Assembly: GCF_051912485.1 (NCBI RefSeq)
Contig: NZ_CP196822.1
Location: 1,674,001-1,738,000, forward strand
From: Nitrobacter sp051912485
GTDB taxonomy: Bacteria > Pseudomonadota > Alphaproteobacteria > Rhizobiales > Xanthobacteraceae
Length of the DNA stretch: 64,000 nucleotides
Reading direction: 5' to 3'
The first letter of the stretch is position 1, and each line of letters begins with the position of its first letter. This document shows positions 41,658 to 50,398 of the stretch, in pieces. The notes beneath the pieces were generated by a model that was given only the letters and a program-made list of their open reading frames with translations, was not told the DNA's origin and made no database searches. A program made the position numbers and the translations under genes.

Positions 41658-42301
41658 GGTGGTGGCGGCAGTATGGTGGTGGGCGCCGGAGCGGCCGGTT
41701 CGTGCTCGATCAGGACGGGTTCAGGACGCGCCCTGCCCTTGCCCGCAGCCGCGGTGATATCGACGGCGGCATCGCTTTCGAGTTGATGCAATGCGGCACC
41801 CACGGCCCGCGCTGCCTCAGGGAACGGGCGCAGCGCCGCGATTAGGGTCGACCGCAATTTCAAGTAGTCGGGACTGACCAGGAGGTTCGTATGACGGACG
41901 TCGTGAACCTGGACCAATTGGCCCAGCAGCTTGGCGACCAACGTCAAGTTCGCCGTGATGGCGTTCTCAGCGGCCACCGAACCCTTGATGTCCCCATGTT
42001 CGGCGGCGAAGTCAGCCTTGACCAGGAGACGCGCCCGCTGTGCGACCAAGCTGGCGATCAGGCCCTCGCTCTCCGCCGTCCGTAGCGCCTCCAGATCGAT
42101 CGCCGCCGGCTTCTGGGCCGAGAGGATGGCGGCGCGCTGTGCGGGCGTCAGGTGGTTCTTGGCATGGCGGAGAATGGCGTCCTTCGACAAGCCGAAACGG
42201 TCACCAAGGACGCGGCCCGCAACGCCATGCGTAAGCCCGATCTCGATTTGGTGCCGATGGTCGTGGTCGCAAACCGTGCACCTGGTGCCGCGTTTACCCA
42301 A
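41651..42301 (-). CDS. Putative terminase small subunit
   Basis: A 216-residue protein directly upstream of (and overlapping) the terminase ATPase gene. It begins with a zinc-like CTVCDHDHRH and a helix-turn-helix-like VAGRVLGDRFGLSKDAILRH, followed by a helical middle and a Pro/Ala-rich end. Position and the DNA-binding start suggest the small terminase that recognises the packaging site; there is no stronger evidence. Confidence 0.6.
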   Translation of the reverse strand: MGKRGTRCTVCDHDHRHQIEIGLTHGVAGRVLGDRFGLSKDAILRHAKNHLTPAQRAAILSAQKPAAIDLEALRTAESEGLIASLVAQRARLLVKADFAAEHGDIKGSVAAENAITANLTLVAKLLGQLVQVHDVRHTNLLVSPDYLKLRSTLIAALRPFPEAARAVGAALHQLESDAAVDITAAAGKGRARPEPVLIEHEPAAPAPTTILPPPPC

Positions 42302-42341
42302 AGTCAGAAACTCGCAAATATGAGGCGCAGTTAAAGGGCAT

Positions 42342-42359
42342 GTGGCCCTTATGTGGCCC
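42342..42359 (-). promoter_or_regulatory. GGGCCAC pair in the middle of island 2
   Basis: Two copies of the site (as GTGGCCC on the plus strand) 11 bases apart, like those next to attL and the integrase. They lie 62 bases left of the att-like sequence at 42421. Confidence 0.5.
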
Positions 42360-42420
42360 TATCTTACTATGAAATAGGAATATTGTCAATATGTAGCCAT
42401 TCTACGGGGGTTTCACGAAC

Positions 42421-42449
42421 TAGACCACGTGACTAATTATCATGAGTTC
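42421..42449 (+). repeat. att-like copy of the tRNA-Lys anticodon arm
   Basis: These 29 bases match 36427-36455 of tRNA-Lys at 23 positions without gaps. Both anticodon-stem strands (CGTGA and TCATG) are kept, while the loop reads CTAATTA instead of CTTTTAA. It may be a relic attachment site. Confidence 0.55.
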
Positions 42450-42608
42450 TGCAAATACGGGGTGCTTTCGACCTTGGATTCCGCGGCGGGTTGAAGGGCG
42501 GGGAGTTGTGCGACGAGCGCCCCGGAGTGTTGCGACGATGGAAGCGGTAGCAAAGACGGGAGTTTGTCCAAAGTTACGAGTTGACAGAATCCGCACGCGC
42601 GCACGTCA

Positions 42609-42872
42609 CTTAGCGAAAAGGCCGAATGGCCTTGGACAGACGGACGGACGGACCGGACGAAAACGCGATTCCCACTAGACGATATGGAAGATACGATAGG
42701 TTGCATCTGTGGCGTGTAGATACAACCTACTCATCTATAGATACTAATATATAATATTCGTCTGTCCCGTCTGTCCAAGAGATATAAACTATTGAAACGT
42801 TTGTATTTTTTACGGGACGCACCACGGGACAGACAGACCCGTTTCGTCAGGACATCCGTCCTTTTCGCTAAG
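42609..42872. repeat. Nested inverted repeats and GTCTGTCC iterons, candidate origin of island 2
   Basis: Outer arms CTTAGCGAAAAGG (42609-42621) and its complement (42860-42872), and inner arms CTTGGACAGACGG (42631-42643) and its complement (42767-42779), are all exact. Extra copies of GACAGAC/GTCTGTC and GGACGGACGG-type repeats lie around them, and the centre (about 42700-42760) is AT-rich. The set lies directly behind the primase-helicase gene, as in island 1. No gene is seen in 42302-42880. Confidence 0.65.
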
Positions 42873-42880
42873 GTGGCAAG

Positions 42881-45460
42881 CTAATGCGGGGGTGGTGGCA
42901 GCGGGGGTAAACCCGTAGCAGAATTCGTGGTCGGCGTTCCCGGAATGAGAGCCACTTTCGGTATGGCCAGACCGTTCATCAATTTCGTTCCGACCGTGTA
43001 GCGCCAAGTGAAATCGTTCATTTCGCCACGCAGCCAAACCCGCTTTCGCGTCCCGTTTACAAACTCGCGATTCTCTTTGAACCCAAGAGACCGCATGACG
43101 GTGCCCCGGCTGGCATTGTTTTTTGACCAACCGCCCAGCTTTGCGAGATCCACGAGATCCTCGCTCGTTATGTATGCCTTTTGCTCGCCACCGAACCACT
43201 CACGGAGCTGCAGTTCCATGTCGGATTTTGTTCGGGCAGCTTCTTGGTGCTCCCCAGCGATCGCCCATATGTCGCGCGGCAGCGTGAGCGCTTCGCCTTG
43301 GGCCTGTAGGGTCGCCGCCTCCCCAATAAGTTGGGCCAGGTGTTCCTGCATCCACGATGCGTTGATCTCGCCAACAACCGCGATCGGCCAGAAGCGCCGA
43401 CCACCGGAATCGGCTTCTAGAAACTGAGGCTTGTTGGTGCTGCCGACAAAAATATTTCGTCGTGGTCGGTCGGTGACGGCTCTACTGAAAGCGGTGCGGC
43501 CTGCATCGTGCGTCCGGCTCAGCATTGCCTTTACACCCTCGATGTCGCCCCGGTTTCGCATTTCGCTAATTTCAGCCACCGACTTGCCAGCGAGCAACAG
43601 GACAAGTTCTTTCGGTTCGTCGCCCAGCTTTATCGACTCGGTGAACCATTCATCGCGCAACGCAAGTACCTTCGCTAAGGATGACTTTCCCGTTCCTTCG
43701 GTTTCCGAAACAAACACGGGCATGGTGTCGAATTTGATTCCGGGAATTCTGATACGCGCAACCATGCCGATCAAAATGAGGCGCCCGACGGCTCGGTGAT
43801 ATGCATCATTCGGCACACCGGCCGCGTTGCTCAGCCACGAGTGCAGTCGCGGCCGCCCGTCCCATGCTGCCTGCATTCTATCGAGCAGATCACAAGCTGG
43901 ATCGATCGAATTATCGTCGGCAAATGCGAGTAGACTCCGCCATACGAAGTTTTCAGCCATAACCAGACGATCGCTCTCCGAAGCGCGCGTCATCAGGATG
44001 TCCCGCATCCGGTCAGTTAAAACGGACCAGTTCGGCCAGCGCCAGCCTTTCAGTTCGACCTTTTCCGTCCAGGCATTCCACCGGACGTCGATTCCAAGCC
44101 CGGCAAGAAAGATGCGCAGGTTTTGTGGGTTATCGCCTTCGGGGTTGCCGTTTCGCCCGCGCGTATACGTGCCCGATCGCAGCTTATGCTCTACGTCTTC
44201 AGATAGCCGCTCGGCGCGGGCTTCTATTTGCGGGGTCATAGGGGTGAGCGCGGTTGCGGTATCCTGATGCACGACCGCAACGGCCGCGATCGCATCAATG
44301 TTTCCGGTCGCCATGATGCCGGGGATCTTGCGATTGATTAGGTCGACAAGCGGATGACCGGTTGCCGGCATCATCGGATGCGCGTCTGTGCGCGCCACGT
44401 CGGAGATACCTTCAAGGATGGGAGCTAGCTGCTTCACTTGCTCTTCGGCCCGGCCACCGACCATCGGCACGGTACCACCCGCAGCAACACCGAGTTGCAC
44501 CATCATCTTATCGCCTTCCGCTTTTCGCCATTCAGCAATTTCTTGCGCGTCCTGTTTAATTCCCAAGTCCGCGCATTTTTTCCAAAACGACGCGAGAGTT
44601 TTCGTGCCCTGGTTTGCGCCGCTGTCGTTCCAGTACCGATTGAGCCGGTTGCCTTCACGATCTTCGGTCACGTCGCAGATGATTCCCGCGATCTCGTATC
44701 CTCGAATTCCAAAGCCGGCGCGTTTGATTCCCCACACCGTTCCCAAGCGATTGTCCCGATCCTCGAACCACGATGGGTCTTTCAACATTAGCTCCCGGAC
44801 GAACCGTTCGAGCTTGGCGCATTCCGCGTCGCTTTGCCGACACTCATCTGTCGGGGGAGCGGTCGTGACGGTTCCTTGCCCCACCTTCAAGCCAGCATAC
44901 CAATCGAACAGCTTTGCCGTGCCGGGTCCGAAAGCATGCGGCGGGGGTGCGTTTTCAGCGAGTTGATAGACTCCGCTGTTAGTGACAGATCCCGCGTAGA
45001 CGTTCAGCGCGAGCCAACGAATGCTGATCCGCTCCTCGTCAATTTCGTCCGCCTTGAGCGGCCGGAAATGCGACAGTTTGAATTTGTGGTGACCTTTTCG
45101 GAGTCCATCCTTGAACCAGGACGGCGCCCGGAACGCGAAATGCCAGCCGCCCGATTTGGAATGCGCGTACGGCAGCACCGCGCCAATCTGCAACTTATCG
45201 CAAAGTGCCAGATAGTGCGACCAAGCCTCGTCGCGATCATCGGGACCGTGCACATCGACGTCAAAAAGTAGGCAATCGGAGTTGATCGCACTCACGCCGA
45301 GATGCATGCCGGCAGCGTATGCGGCTTCCCAGCGCGCACGGTCACGGTGGCCGTTATAAAGACTGCCATTGTGCGTCACCGGGTCTATCGCGAACAGCGC
45401 CAGCTTGTTCTGCTCGGCATAGTCCAGTGCTGCTTTTTGGATTGTCGTTATGTCAGTCAC
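42881..45460 (-). CDS. Primase-polymerase / VirE-type helicase (island 2)
   Basis: The 859-residue protein is the likely replication initiator of island 2. The N-terminal prim-pol domain has its acidic site at about 67-69 (DCLLFDVDVHGPDD) and SGGWHFAF. The C-terminal VirE-type P-loop domain shows MPVFVSETEGTGKSSLAKVL (about 577-596), GKSVAEISEMRNRGDIEGVK and RRNIFVGSTNKPQFLEADSG. It is far longer than the initiator of island 1 and of a different family, although the two hold the same place. It overlaps the upstream gene by four bases. Confidence 0.88.
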   Translation of the reverse strand: MTDITTIQKAALDYAEQNKLALFAIDPVTHNGSLYNGHRDRARWEAAYAAGMHLGVSAINSDCLLFDVDVHGPDDRDEAWSHYLALCDKLQIGAVLPYAHSKSGGWHFAFRAPSWFKDGLRKGHHKFKLSHFRPLKADEIDEERISIRWLALNVYAGSVTNSGVYQLAENAPPPHAFGPGTAKLFDWYAGLKVGQGTVTTAPPTDECRQSDAECAKLERFVRELMLKDPSWFEDRDNRLGTVWGIKRAGFGIRGYEIAGIICDVTEDREGNRLNRYWNDSGANQGTKTLASFWKKCADLGIKQDAQEIAEWRKAEGDKMMVQLGVAAGGTVPMVGGRAEEQVKQLAPILEGISDVARTDAHPMMPATGHPLVDLINRKIPGIMATGNIDAIAAVAVVHQDTATALTPMTPQIEARAERLSEDVEHKLRSGTYTRGRNGNPEGDNPQNLRIFLAGLGIDVRWNAWTEKVELKGWRWPNWSVLTDRMRDILMTRASESDRLVMAENFVWRSLLAFADDNSIDPACDLLDRMQAAWDGRPRLHSWLSNAAGVPNDAYHRAVGRLILIGMVARIRIPGIKFDTMPVFVSETEGTGKSSLAKVLALRDEWFTESIKLGDEPKELVLLLAGKSVAEISEMRNRGDIEGVKAMLSRTHDAGRTAFSRAVTDRPRRNIFVGSTNKPQFLEADSGGRRFWPIAVVGEINASWMQEHLAQLIGEAATLQAQGEALTLPRDIWAIAGEHQEAARTKSDMELQLREWFGGEQKAYITSEDLVDLAKLGGWSKNNASRGTVMRSLGFKENREFVNGTRKRVWLRGEMNDFTWRYTVGTKLMNGLAIPKVALIPGTPTTNSATGLPPLPPPPH

Positions 45461-45930
45461 GCCGCCAACCTCGCTTCAAAATGCTCGATCGTCCTCTCAA
45501 CACCGTCGAGATGACTGAAGCGAAATCCGCCGAAAAGATCGCACCATGCGACGACCTCGGGATCCGGCCATTTCTTTCCCTCATGCGGGCGCCAGCCGGC
45601 ATTGTAGGCGCGCTCCAGTGCTGCGATGCGTTCCTTGCATCGCTCAATCTGCGCGAGCCTGTGGGGGCGTGTATCGTTCGCATCGGCTTCAGCCGCGGCT
45701 AGGATATTACGCGCGCCATCCATGTTTCGCGCGGCGAACCAATCATCCTCGCGATTGAGTAGATTGAGAGCGCGGTAGATAGAAACCGGGGGCACCCAGC
45801 CGATGCGCGTCTCATCGCGTAGCACCTCCATGCGCTTCCGTATTTCGGTTAGATCATCGATCCAATCGCAGTATAGATCATGGAGAAGATCGAAATTCGT
45901 ATAGGGTCGTTCAGTCGCAGTTGTAGTCAC
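45457..45930 (-). CDS. Hypothetical protein coupled to the primase
   Basis: A 157-residue soluble, helical protein (MTTTATERPYTNFDLLHDLY...). Its stop overlaps the primase-helicase start (ATGA), so it is translationally coupled to replication. It contains ALNLLNREDDWFAARNMDGA and ends GVERTIEHFEARLAA. No domain is recognised. Confidence 0.6.
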   Translation of the reverse strand: MTTTATERPYTNFDLLHDLYCDWIDDLTEIRKRMEVLRDETRIGWVPPVSIYRALNLLNREDDWFAARNMDGARNILAAAEADANDTRPHRLAQIERCKERIAALERAYNAGWRPHEGKKWPDPEVVAWCDLFGGFRFSHLDGVERTIEHFEARLAA

Positions 45931-46036
45931 TTGGGTCTTTCTGCCGCGTTGGCGGCTGTTGGACCCGCTAAAACCGTTGACTTTTGGAGCCGAATTCGCT
46001 ATAGAAAGAGTGCGAACAATTTCATCTAGCGATCAG

Positions 46037-46066
46037 ACCCGTGAGCCTTTGGTTCGCGGGTTTTTC
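46037..46066 (+). terminator. Hairpin with T-run
   Basis: ACCCGTGAGCC-TTT-GGTTCGCGGGT pairs over 11 positions (two G-T pairs) and is followed by TTTTT on the plus strand. It lies just beyond the stop of the frameshifted regulator and may act in both directions. Confidence 0.6.
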
Positions 46067-46068
46067 GT

Positions 46069-46687
46069 TTATTCCGTCAGCGGTCCCAACTCCTGGGCAA
46101 TGTCGCGAAAAAATTCGTGGTGCAGCCGCATAGTCCGCATCCAAAAACGAGATGGGTGTGCGTTGAGGTAGTTGAATGTGGCGGCGTTCGATACTTTGCC
46201 GCGATCCAGGAAGATGCTCGCACTAGCGCCATTATCCCGGATTTCAGTGGCGAGAAATCCGGCATGTCGCGCCCACTGAGCGTAATCCCCTCTTCGAAAG
46301 TCGCGGATCAACGAGTTCGAGCGCATCCCCGAACTTGTACGTTCGACAGATGGCGAGGCCGGAGCAGAATTTATGCGCGGCGCGCGCATTCGCTTCGACG
46401 TCGCGCGGGTCGGCATCGATTGATTTTGTGGTGAATGCAGCGGTGGCTGGCAGATCGCGCAATCGGCGGACCTCTGCTCCGATATCCGCGCCATACGGGA
46501 GGTCCAGGATGAGCGAGAAAGCGATGTTTATTGCGTCGCTTTCATCGAGATCGACGCCGCCATGTCGGCCAGGTCTACCCTTGGCGACCAAGCCAGCTGC
46601 CTGCAATGCGGTAATTCGGGCGGCGACGGTCTTTTGGGGAACTTCGAAACGCTCAGAATAGATATTTTGTGCCTTGACAGTTCTCAT
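46069..46687 (-). pseudogene. Frameshifted winged-helix-like regulator
   Basis: Two overlapping frames make one plausible protein of about 205 residues. The first (from ATG 46687) begins MRTVKAQNIYSERFEVPQKT and reads to ELVDPRLSKR; the second continues as DYAQWARHAGFLATEIRDNG to a proper end, LGPLTE. They join if one G is removed from the GGGG run at 46287-46290. Without the shift the first frame ends at 46244 with unlike sequence. It may be a true mutation, a sequencing error or a programmed shift. The N-terminus looks like a winged helix (TVAARITALQAAGLVAKGRP). Confidence 0.6.
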
Positions 46688-46705
46688 GAACTATGAGTAG
46701 CACAT

Positions 46706-46730
46706 CTAATTACCAAAGTCAAGTAATTAG
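46706..46730. promoter_or_regulatory. Operator-like inverted repeat CTAATTAC-N9-GTAATTAG
   Basis: Perfect 8-base arms lie about 20 bases upstream of the regulator start at 46687 and overlap a TTGACT (minus strand). The half-site is shared with the palindrome at 39501-39513, so one island repressor could bind both. Confidence 0.55.
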
Positions 46731-46796
46731 GGAGAGAGCGAAGCACCGGTTACATCCGCCGATGCCTCGCTCCTAGGATCACGCCGCGCGCGCCCT

Positions 46797-47102
46797 TCAT
46801 CCCGCCTGGAGGGCGTTCAGATACACGAGCGCCTGCGCATCGACAGCTTGATCGATCGCGCCCAGCGCACTCGACGCATACGTTGCATGTCGCATTGCAA
46901 GCGGAATTTCAGGTAATCGACCGTTGAACCCGGCCGAAGCTCCAATACCCGCGTCAGTGTCGCCCACGCCGAAGTTTTTGTTCCTGAGCGCGCCTTCGAG
47001 CGCGGCCAGATCAATATATGCGCTGCGCAATTCCGTGATAGCGGCCAGGTATCGCGCGCCGGCTGTGGCACGCGAGGCAAGCATGGCGGATTTCGTAGTC
47101 AT
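46797..47102 (-). CDS. Hypothetical protein, island 2
   Basis: A 101-residue Ala-rich helical protein: MTTKSAMLASRATAGARYLA, then AYIDLAALEGALRNKNFGVG. It lies 12 bases downstream of the larger unknown gene at 47115, probably in the same transcript. No known domain. Confidence 0.55.
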   Translation of the reverse strand: MTTKSAMLASRATAGARYLAAITELRSAYIDLAALEGALRNKNFGVGDTDAGIGASAGFNGRLPEIPLAMRHATYASSALGAIDQAVDAQALVYLNALQAG

Positions 47103-47114
47103 TATTGGTCCTTT

Positions 47115-47864
47115 CTAAATACCAGAGTTGGAAGCGACTGCCGCTGTTCGTGGACCGATATCCGAGGGTCGCAGAACGCCCGGCTGGCTTTCCGAAATAG
47201 TTGGCTTCGGCGGCGTGAGTGAATGCATCCAATCATCAAATTGCTTCGGGCTGTTCTCGAAGTCGGTCGCTTTCCGCAAGTCCGTCAGTCCGACGTCGAT
47301 CACAGCATCAAGTACTGCGAGGGCATCACGCTCGGTTTCGATTTCCTGCAACGCGTCGCCGTGAAACTGCTTCGCCACCAGGTCGTCGATCTGGGCGCGT
47401 TCGGTCTCGTTGCTGCCGCTCAAAAACGCGGGCGCGCTGAGATATGCATCAGCGACCCTTGGATCCTTCGCAGCCGCCGCGATGCGATCACCGGTCGATA
47501 ACGGTTTCAGATTGGCGCGCATTTCCGCGCGCTGCATCTCCGCAACAGGATCAGTCGGGTCGACCTTTGGTGTCGTCAAATTTTTCCGTCGCTGATCAGT
47601 GGCAGCCTTCGTGCGGTCGCTGTGGTCAGATGCTCGCTTGAGCACCGGCACGAGATCCTTGGCCGCCTTCACTCGTATCTGTTCGGCGATGCCTTTCGGG
47701 CTGTGCACGCCAGAGTCAGAAAGCTGTGTCCGGTGATTGCTCGTGGCAGTCACCGCAGCCTTGATCGCATCCATATACTCATAATGCGGAAGCAATGCCG
47801 GCTTGTTGAGCCATTCGCTTTTGAATCTTGAACCGAGCTGCTCGTAGATGGTCGGGATAACCAT
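47115..47864 (-). CDS. Hypothetical protein, island 2
   Basis: A 249-residue, highly charged and mostly helical protein, MVIPTIYEQLGSRFKSEWLN at the start and a disordered end with TPPKPTISESQPGVLRPSD. It could be a structural or scaffold-like phage protein by composition, but nothing supports a definite role. It lies 18 bases downstream of the cold-shock gene in the early operon. Confidence 0.6.
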   Translation of the reverse strand: MVIPTIYEQLGSRFKSEWLNKPALLPHYEYMDAIKAAVTATSNHRTQLSDSGVHSPKGIAEQIRVKAAKDLVPVLKRASDHSDRTKAATDQRRKNLTTPKVDPTDPVAEMQRAEMRANLKPLSTGDRIAAAAKDPRVADAYLSAPAFLSGSNETERAQIDDLVAKQFHGDALQEIETERDALAVLDAVIDVGLTDLRKATDFENSPKQFDDWMHSLTPPKPTISESQPGVLRPSDIGPRTAAVASNSGI

Positions 47865-47882
47865 TTTGTTTAGTCCTCTTTT

Positions 47883-48110
47883 CTAGGTGACAACGTCGAC
47901 ACAGACGCACTCGGGATGACCCGGTTTCTGTTCGCTCTCCGCGATCTCAAATTCGACACGTTGACCGCGCGTGAGTTGGTCGTAAGCCTCGTCGATTTCA
48001 GAGATGTGCACGAATATTTCGCGTTGATCGGTATCGCGCTGGACGAAGCCGAAGCCTTTGCTAAGGTTCCAATGCACGACGGTGCCGCGATATTTGACAC
48101 TGCTGCTCAT
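47883..48110 (-). CDS. Cold-shock domain protein (island 2)
   Basis: A 75-residue divergent cold-shock protein: YRGTVVHWNLSKGFGFVQRD carries RNP1 and EIFVHISEIDEAY carries RNP2. The ATG overlaps the stop of the AlpA-like gene (ATGA). It differs clearly from the chromosomal CspA at 25596 and from the island 1 copy, with a Cys pair near the end (ECVCVD). Confidence 0.88.
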   Translation of the reverse strand: MSSSVKYRGTVVHWNLSKGFGFVQRDTDQREIFVHISEIDEAYDQLTRGQRVEFEIAESEQKPGHPECVCVDVVT

Positions 48111-48316
48111 GCCGCGGCACTTCGCGGTGCGGGACGTGCAGCGATGCGAGCGGCGATATGCTGGTCGACCTCGTCTTCCACCCACGCGACTTTAAGGTGT
48201 GAGATGCGAACCCGCTTTGGGAATTTTCCCGCCTTCTCCCAGCGCCACAGGGTCACCATGGATGCGTTGATGCCTCGATCGGCAAGGTCAGCATAGTCGA
48301 TGAGTTTTTGCGACAC
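48107..48316 (-). CDS. AlpA-like helix-turn-helix regulator (island 2)
   Basis: A 69-residue regulator: LIDYADLADRGINASMVTLW then RWEKAGKFPKRVRIS and WVEDEVDQHIAARIAAR, the AlpA arrangement. The GTG at 48316 is chosen because AGGAG stands nine bases before it; a longer ATG frame from 48379 lacks this. It heads the short run AlpA, cold-shock, unknown, unknown, and could control excision or the early genes. Confidence 0.8.
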   Translation of the reverse strand: MSQKLIDYADLADRGINASMVTLWRWEKAGKFPKRVRISHLKVAWVEDEVDQHIAARIAARPAPRSAAA

Positions 48317-48408
48317 GATATGTGCTCCTGAATTACAGAGAGCACATGAAAACATATTCAGGCGGAATAAATACCGCACTTTGGAACGGGATCAAAAATG
48401 AGGGGGTT

Positions 48409-48936
48409 CTATTCCTTCGACGGCGGCACTATCCCGGCGAACATCTCCTCCGCAGTGAGTTGCGACAAACCCCACTCACGCCGCGGGTTCTGCACGTACC
48501 CTGCGACTTTTTCTTCGTCCAGTCCCATTTCCAATGCGACAATCTCGACCGCTTTTGCCTGTTTTAAACGGCGACTGGCCCGTAGTTCGCGGACCCGCTT
48601 GATGGCTGTTGCCTGCTTCAAATAACGCTTTTCGATCTGGAGACGACGGCCGGCGGCGTCCACGAACATCACACGCTCGGGGTATCGCTTCGCCTTCGAA
48701 TTGCGTGGTTTCTTGAATTTCCCCTCAAGCACGTCGGCGAGAAAATTCCGAACGGCCAAAGGGTCCGCCGGCGGCCCTGACGCCTCATAGCGAAGGCACT
48801 GCGCCAGAGACGCAAAGTCGCCCTTTTTCGCCCAATCGAGCGCGGACTGCCACGTCTGGTGCGCGATGTCGCGTTCGTAGTTTTCGAAGTCATAGTCCGC
48901 GGCGTCAACCGGACCGGGCAAAGGGATTTCGTTCAC
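48409..48936 (-). CDS. Hypothetical protein coupled to the integrase
   Basis: A 175-residue soluble protein whose ATG overlaps the integrase stop by four bases. It has a basic central part (KFKKPRNSKAKRYPERVMF) and a C-terminal segment, RRLKQAKAVEIVALEMGLDE, that could be a helix-turn-helix; EEKVAGYVQNPRR follows. A role in recombination or early control is possible but unproven. The 92 bases to the AlpA-like gene hold nothing clear. Confidence 0.6.
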   Translation of the reverse strand: MNEIPLPGPVDAADYDFENYERDIAHQTWQSALDWAKKGDFASLAQCLRYEASGPPADPLAVRNFLADVLEGKFKKPRNSKAKRYPERVMFVDAAGRRLQIEKRYLKQATAIKRVRELRASRRLKQAKAVEIVALEMGLDEEKVAGYVQNPRREWGLSQLTAEEMFAGIVPPSKE

Positions 48937-50225
48937 TGCCCTACCCCCGCAAATGGCACCACGTTGTCGGCCGGAGGATTCAGAATCAGCTCAAGCAGTC
49001 CTGCGAGCGCTTCGAACGCCGCACGCTTCTCCTCAAGATATTCGTATCGGTCGTAAGTCTCGCGCACACCCCCGATTACGTGCCCCATGCAACGCTCGGC
49101 ATGATCGGCGGGCACCTTCGCGCGGCTCATCAGTGACCGTGCCGTGCGGCGTAGATCATGCAATGTCCAGCCGGGCATTTCGGGTCTGTTCTCAGTTTTG
49201 CGGTTCTTCGCGATCGCGGCATCCAATGCCACCTTAGCTTTACTGAACCCGCTGAACGGTCGCTTGCCGCCTGTGGTTGAGAACACGAACCACGAATTGC
49301 CTTTGAAGCCTTGCGGCTTGGCGCCGATCAGCGACCGCGCCTGCGGTGGCAGCGGAATGACGTGATCCAGCTTGTTTTTGTAGCGCTCGCCTGGAATCGT
49401 CCAAATGTCGCCCTCCAGTTCGATCGAACTCATGGCGGCGGACTCGTTCCTGCGGGTCATCAGCAGCAAGAGCGATTTGACATAGGCCGGATAACACGCC
49501 GGAACCTTGGCTGTTTCCAGCCCGTTCCAGATGTCGCGGATTTCCTCGTCCGTCAGGACACGTTTGCGGGCGCGGTCCTTCGGCTTGGTCCGGGCCATGC
49601 CGCGAACGATAGGCGAAAGGAAATCATCATCACGGGCGGCCTGCCAATTAAAGGCCTTGCGAACATGGGCCAGAACGCGGTCAGCCATAACCGGCCCGGC
49701 GCTGTCCTCGACATGATCAAGCATTTCCACAATCTGCCGGCGCTTGAGGTCGTAAATCGAGGTTTCCCCAATCTGGGGCCGGACATGGGCGTCCAGCGCC
49801 GCCGTGATCTGGTCCTCGCTTCGGAGCTTGCTGACATGTCGTTTCACGAAATCATCAAGGATGGCGTTGACTGTGGTCGCGTCTCTTTCAATCTGTACGT
49901 CGCGCTTTTTTGCCTCGACCTTGGCGGGATCCTTCCCCTCACCGACCAGCTTAAGCCACCCGCGCGCCTTATCTCTCGCGTCAGTAAGTTCGATCTCTCC
50001 CACCTTCCCGATTTCGCGTCGACTGGCGCTTGCCTCACCTGGATAGCGCGTGCGGAGAACGTAGGTTTTTGATCCTTTGTCCGTTATGCGAACGCCGAAA
50101 CCCGGCACAAGCGAATCCGCGACCCAAAGACGCGGTGGATACTTCGCACCGAGTTTAGCCGTCGGCGCCTTCAACTTGCTGACCATGGTGACGGTCAGTT
50201 CTTTCCTATGCTTCTTGGCGGGCAT
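48933..50225 (-). CDS. Tyrosine site-specific integrase (island 2)
   Basis: A 430-residue integrase with the N-terminal arm-binding domain (RLWVADSLVPGFGVRITDKG, KTYVLRTRYPG) and a complete catalytic part: LLMTRRNESAAM (Arg), WTLHDLRRTARSLMSRAKV (His-x-x-Arg), MGHVIGGVRETYDRYEY (His and Tyr). The ATG at 50225 (MPAKKHRKELTV) is preferred over the upstream frame. It is transcribed away from attR, with GGGCCAC sites between it and attR. Confidence 0.95.
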   Translation of the reverse strand: MPAKKHRKELTVTMVSKLKAPTAKLGAKYPPRLWVADSLVPGFGVRITDKGSKTYVLRTRYPGEASASRREIGKVGEIELTDARDKARGWLKLVGEGKDPAKVEAKKRDVQIERDATTVNAILDDFVKRHVSKLRSEDQITAALDAHVRPQIGETSIYDLKRRQIVEMLDHVEDSAGPVMADRVLAHVRKAFNWQAARDDDFLSPIVRGMARTKPKDRARKRVLTDEEIRDIWNGLETAKVPACYPAYVKSLLLLMTRRNESAAMSSIELEGDIWTIPGERYKNKLDHVIPLPPQARSLIGAKPQGFKGNSWFVFSTTGGKRPFSGFSKAKVALDAAIAKNRKTENRPEMPGWTLHDLRRTARSLMSRAKVPADHAERCMGHVIGGVRETYDRYEYLEEKRAAFEALAGLLELILNPPADNVVPFAGVGQ

Positions 50226-50238
50226 CTGCGAAATCCTC

Positions 50239-50281
50239 GGGCCACTTGCGGGCCACAAGAGGCCGAAATAGGATGTGGCCC
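50239..50281. promoter_or_regulatory. GGGCCAC cluster, candidate integrase arm/control sites (right)
   Basis: GGGCCAC at 50239 and 50250 and one inverted copy at 50275 lie between the integrase start and attR. They overlap the likely integrase promoter, so integrase may control its own gene. Confidence 0.5.
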
Positions 50282-50398
50282 CAATGAATTTCAGTTTATA
50301 GCATGAGATGCCATATAAATCAATATATATGGGCACTTCTGACGTGTGACCCTATTTGGTGAAGCGATGTGAATCGCTTTGAAAGGTTGGAATTCATA

